Shown here piece by piece: positions 43,019-43,051 of a stretch of DNA of 43,051 bases. The stretch's first letter is position 1. The number at the start of each line of letters is the position of its first letter. Location: NCBI GenBank assembly GCA_002342585.1, contig DDQG01000033.1:1-43051 (forward strand), read 5' to 3'. The DNA is from Prevotellaceae bacterium UBA2448. Lineage in GTDB: Bacteria; Bacteroidota; Bacteroidia; Bacteroidales; Bacteroidaceae. Made by a program: the position numbers and the translations under genes. The notes beneath the pieces are model-generated. The model ran no database searches. It worked only from the letters and a program-made list of their open reading frames with translations, and had not been told where the DNA came from.

Positions 43019-43051
43019 TTACTTCAGTTCAGCGAGGTACTTGATAGTACG
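43019..43051 (-). CDS. Possible C-terminal end of a minus-strand gene cut by the window edge
   Basis: Ten codons, RTIKYLAELK, then TAA, read from the right edge. The terminator on its downstream side supports a gene in this direction. In the same frame 21 further sense codons (AAKAKKLAYLAES onward) follow until a TGA at 42953. The family cannot be identified from this length. Confidence 0.35.
   Translation of the reverse strand, partial: RTIKYLAELK

Noticed and set aside
42876..43051. tmRNA (ssrA) next to smpB
   Set aside because: No tRNA-like ends or tag-coding stretch are visible; the region holds a terminator and a probable gene end.

Overview
The window looks like a chromosomal segment of a Bacteroidales bacterium, most probably Prevotella/Segatella or a close relative. 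The grounds are: upstream regions with Bacteroidetes-type -7 boxes (TAnnTTTG), several with TTTG about 20 bp upstream; lineage-typical families (DUF4348 lipoprotein, DUF5687 ABC permease, HU-CCDC81/SPOR protein, TSCPD protein, LolA-like protein beside FtsK); tight ATGA/TGATG gene overlaps; and AT-rich spacers full of short degenerate repeats. No species can be named from sequence reading alone.

1-10 kb is an accessory region. A type I restriction-modification locus (hsdR, hsdM, hsdS) is split between hsdM and hsdS by a phased CTATAG repeat array, a 37-aa ORF, a GC-richer MORN-like protein, and two gene remnants (a DUF1963 5' fragment and a coiled-coil 3' fragment) joined at a REP-like palindrome. 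After hsdS come a truncated small ORF and a repeat pair (18 bp plus 63 bp, nearly identical) that brackets a gene encoding an isoprenylcysteine-methyltransferase-like membrane domain fused to a Nudix hydrolase. A secreted SGNH hydrolase follows on the opposite strand.

10-18 kb: a DUF4348 lipoprotein, murB and a PhnP-like metallo-hydrolase form one block. A vitamin B6 operon comes next: a shortened ThiD-like kinase domain fused to an AraC DNA-binding domain, then pdxS and pdxT. After a bidirectional terminator, a minus-strand pair encodes a galactitol-type PTS EIIC with no visible PTS partner and a KduI isomerase carrying a signal peptide.

18-30 kb is a housekeeping and envelope block on the plus strand: TPR membrane protein, ribH, a large TamB-like protein whose membrane anchor lacks a standard start codon, ftsK, a LolA-like protein, trxB, and a DUF5687 permease with its ABC ATPase.

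30-35 kb is a tightly packed minus-strand operon: HU-CCDC81/SPOR membrane protein, zinc-ribbon FHA protein, two tandem AraC regulators and the Na+/H+ antiporter NhaA. It is divergent from pheT.

35-43 kb: pheT, yebC, a TSCPD protein, a small lipoprotein, a MurU-like nucleotidyltransferase and guaA; then a 361-bp spacer with a terminator and a promoter, and a DMP19-family gene overlapping smpB. A minus-strand gene probably enters from the right edge. I saw no tRNA, rRNA, CRISPR array, transposase or prophage. The most interesting points are the kinase-AraC regulator in front of pdxST, the exported KduI with an orphan EIIC, the methyltransferase-Nudix fusion, and repeat tracts that begin at stop codons.
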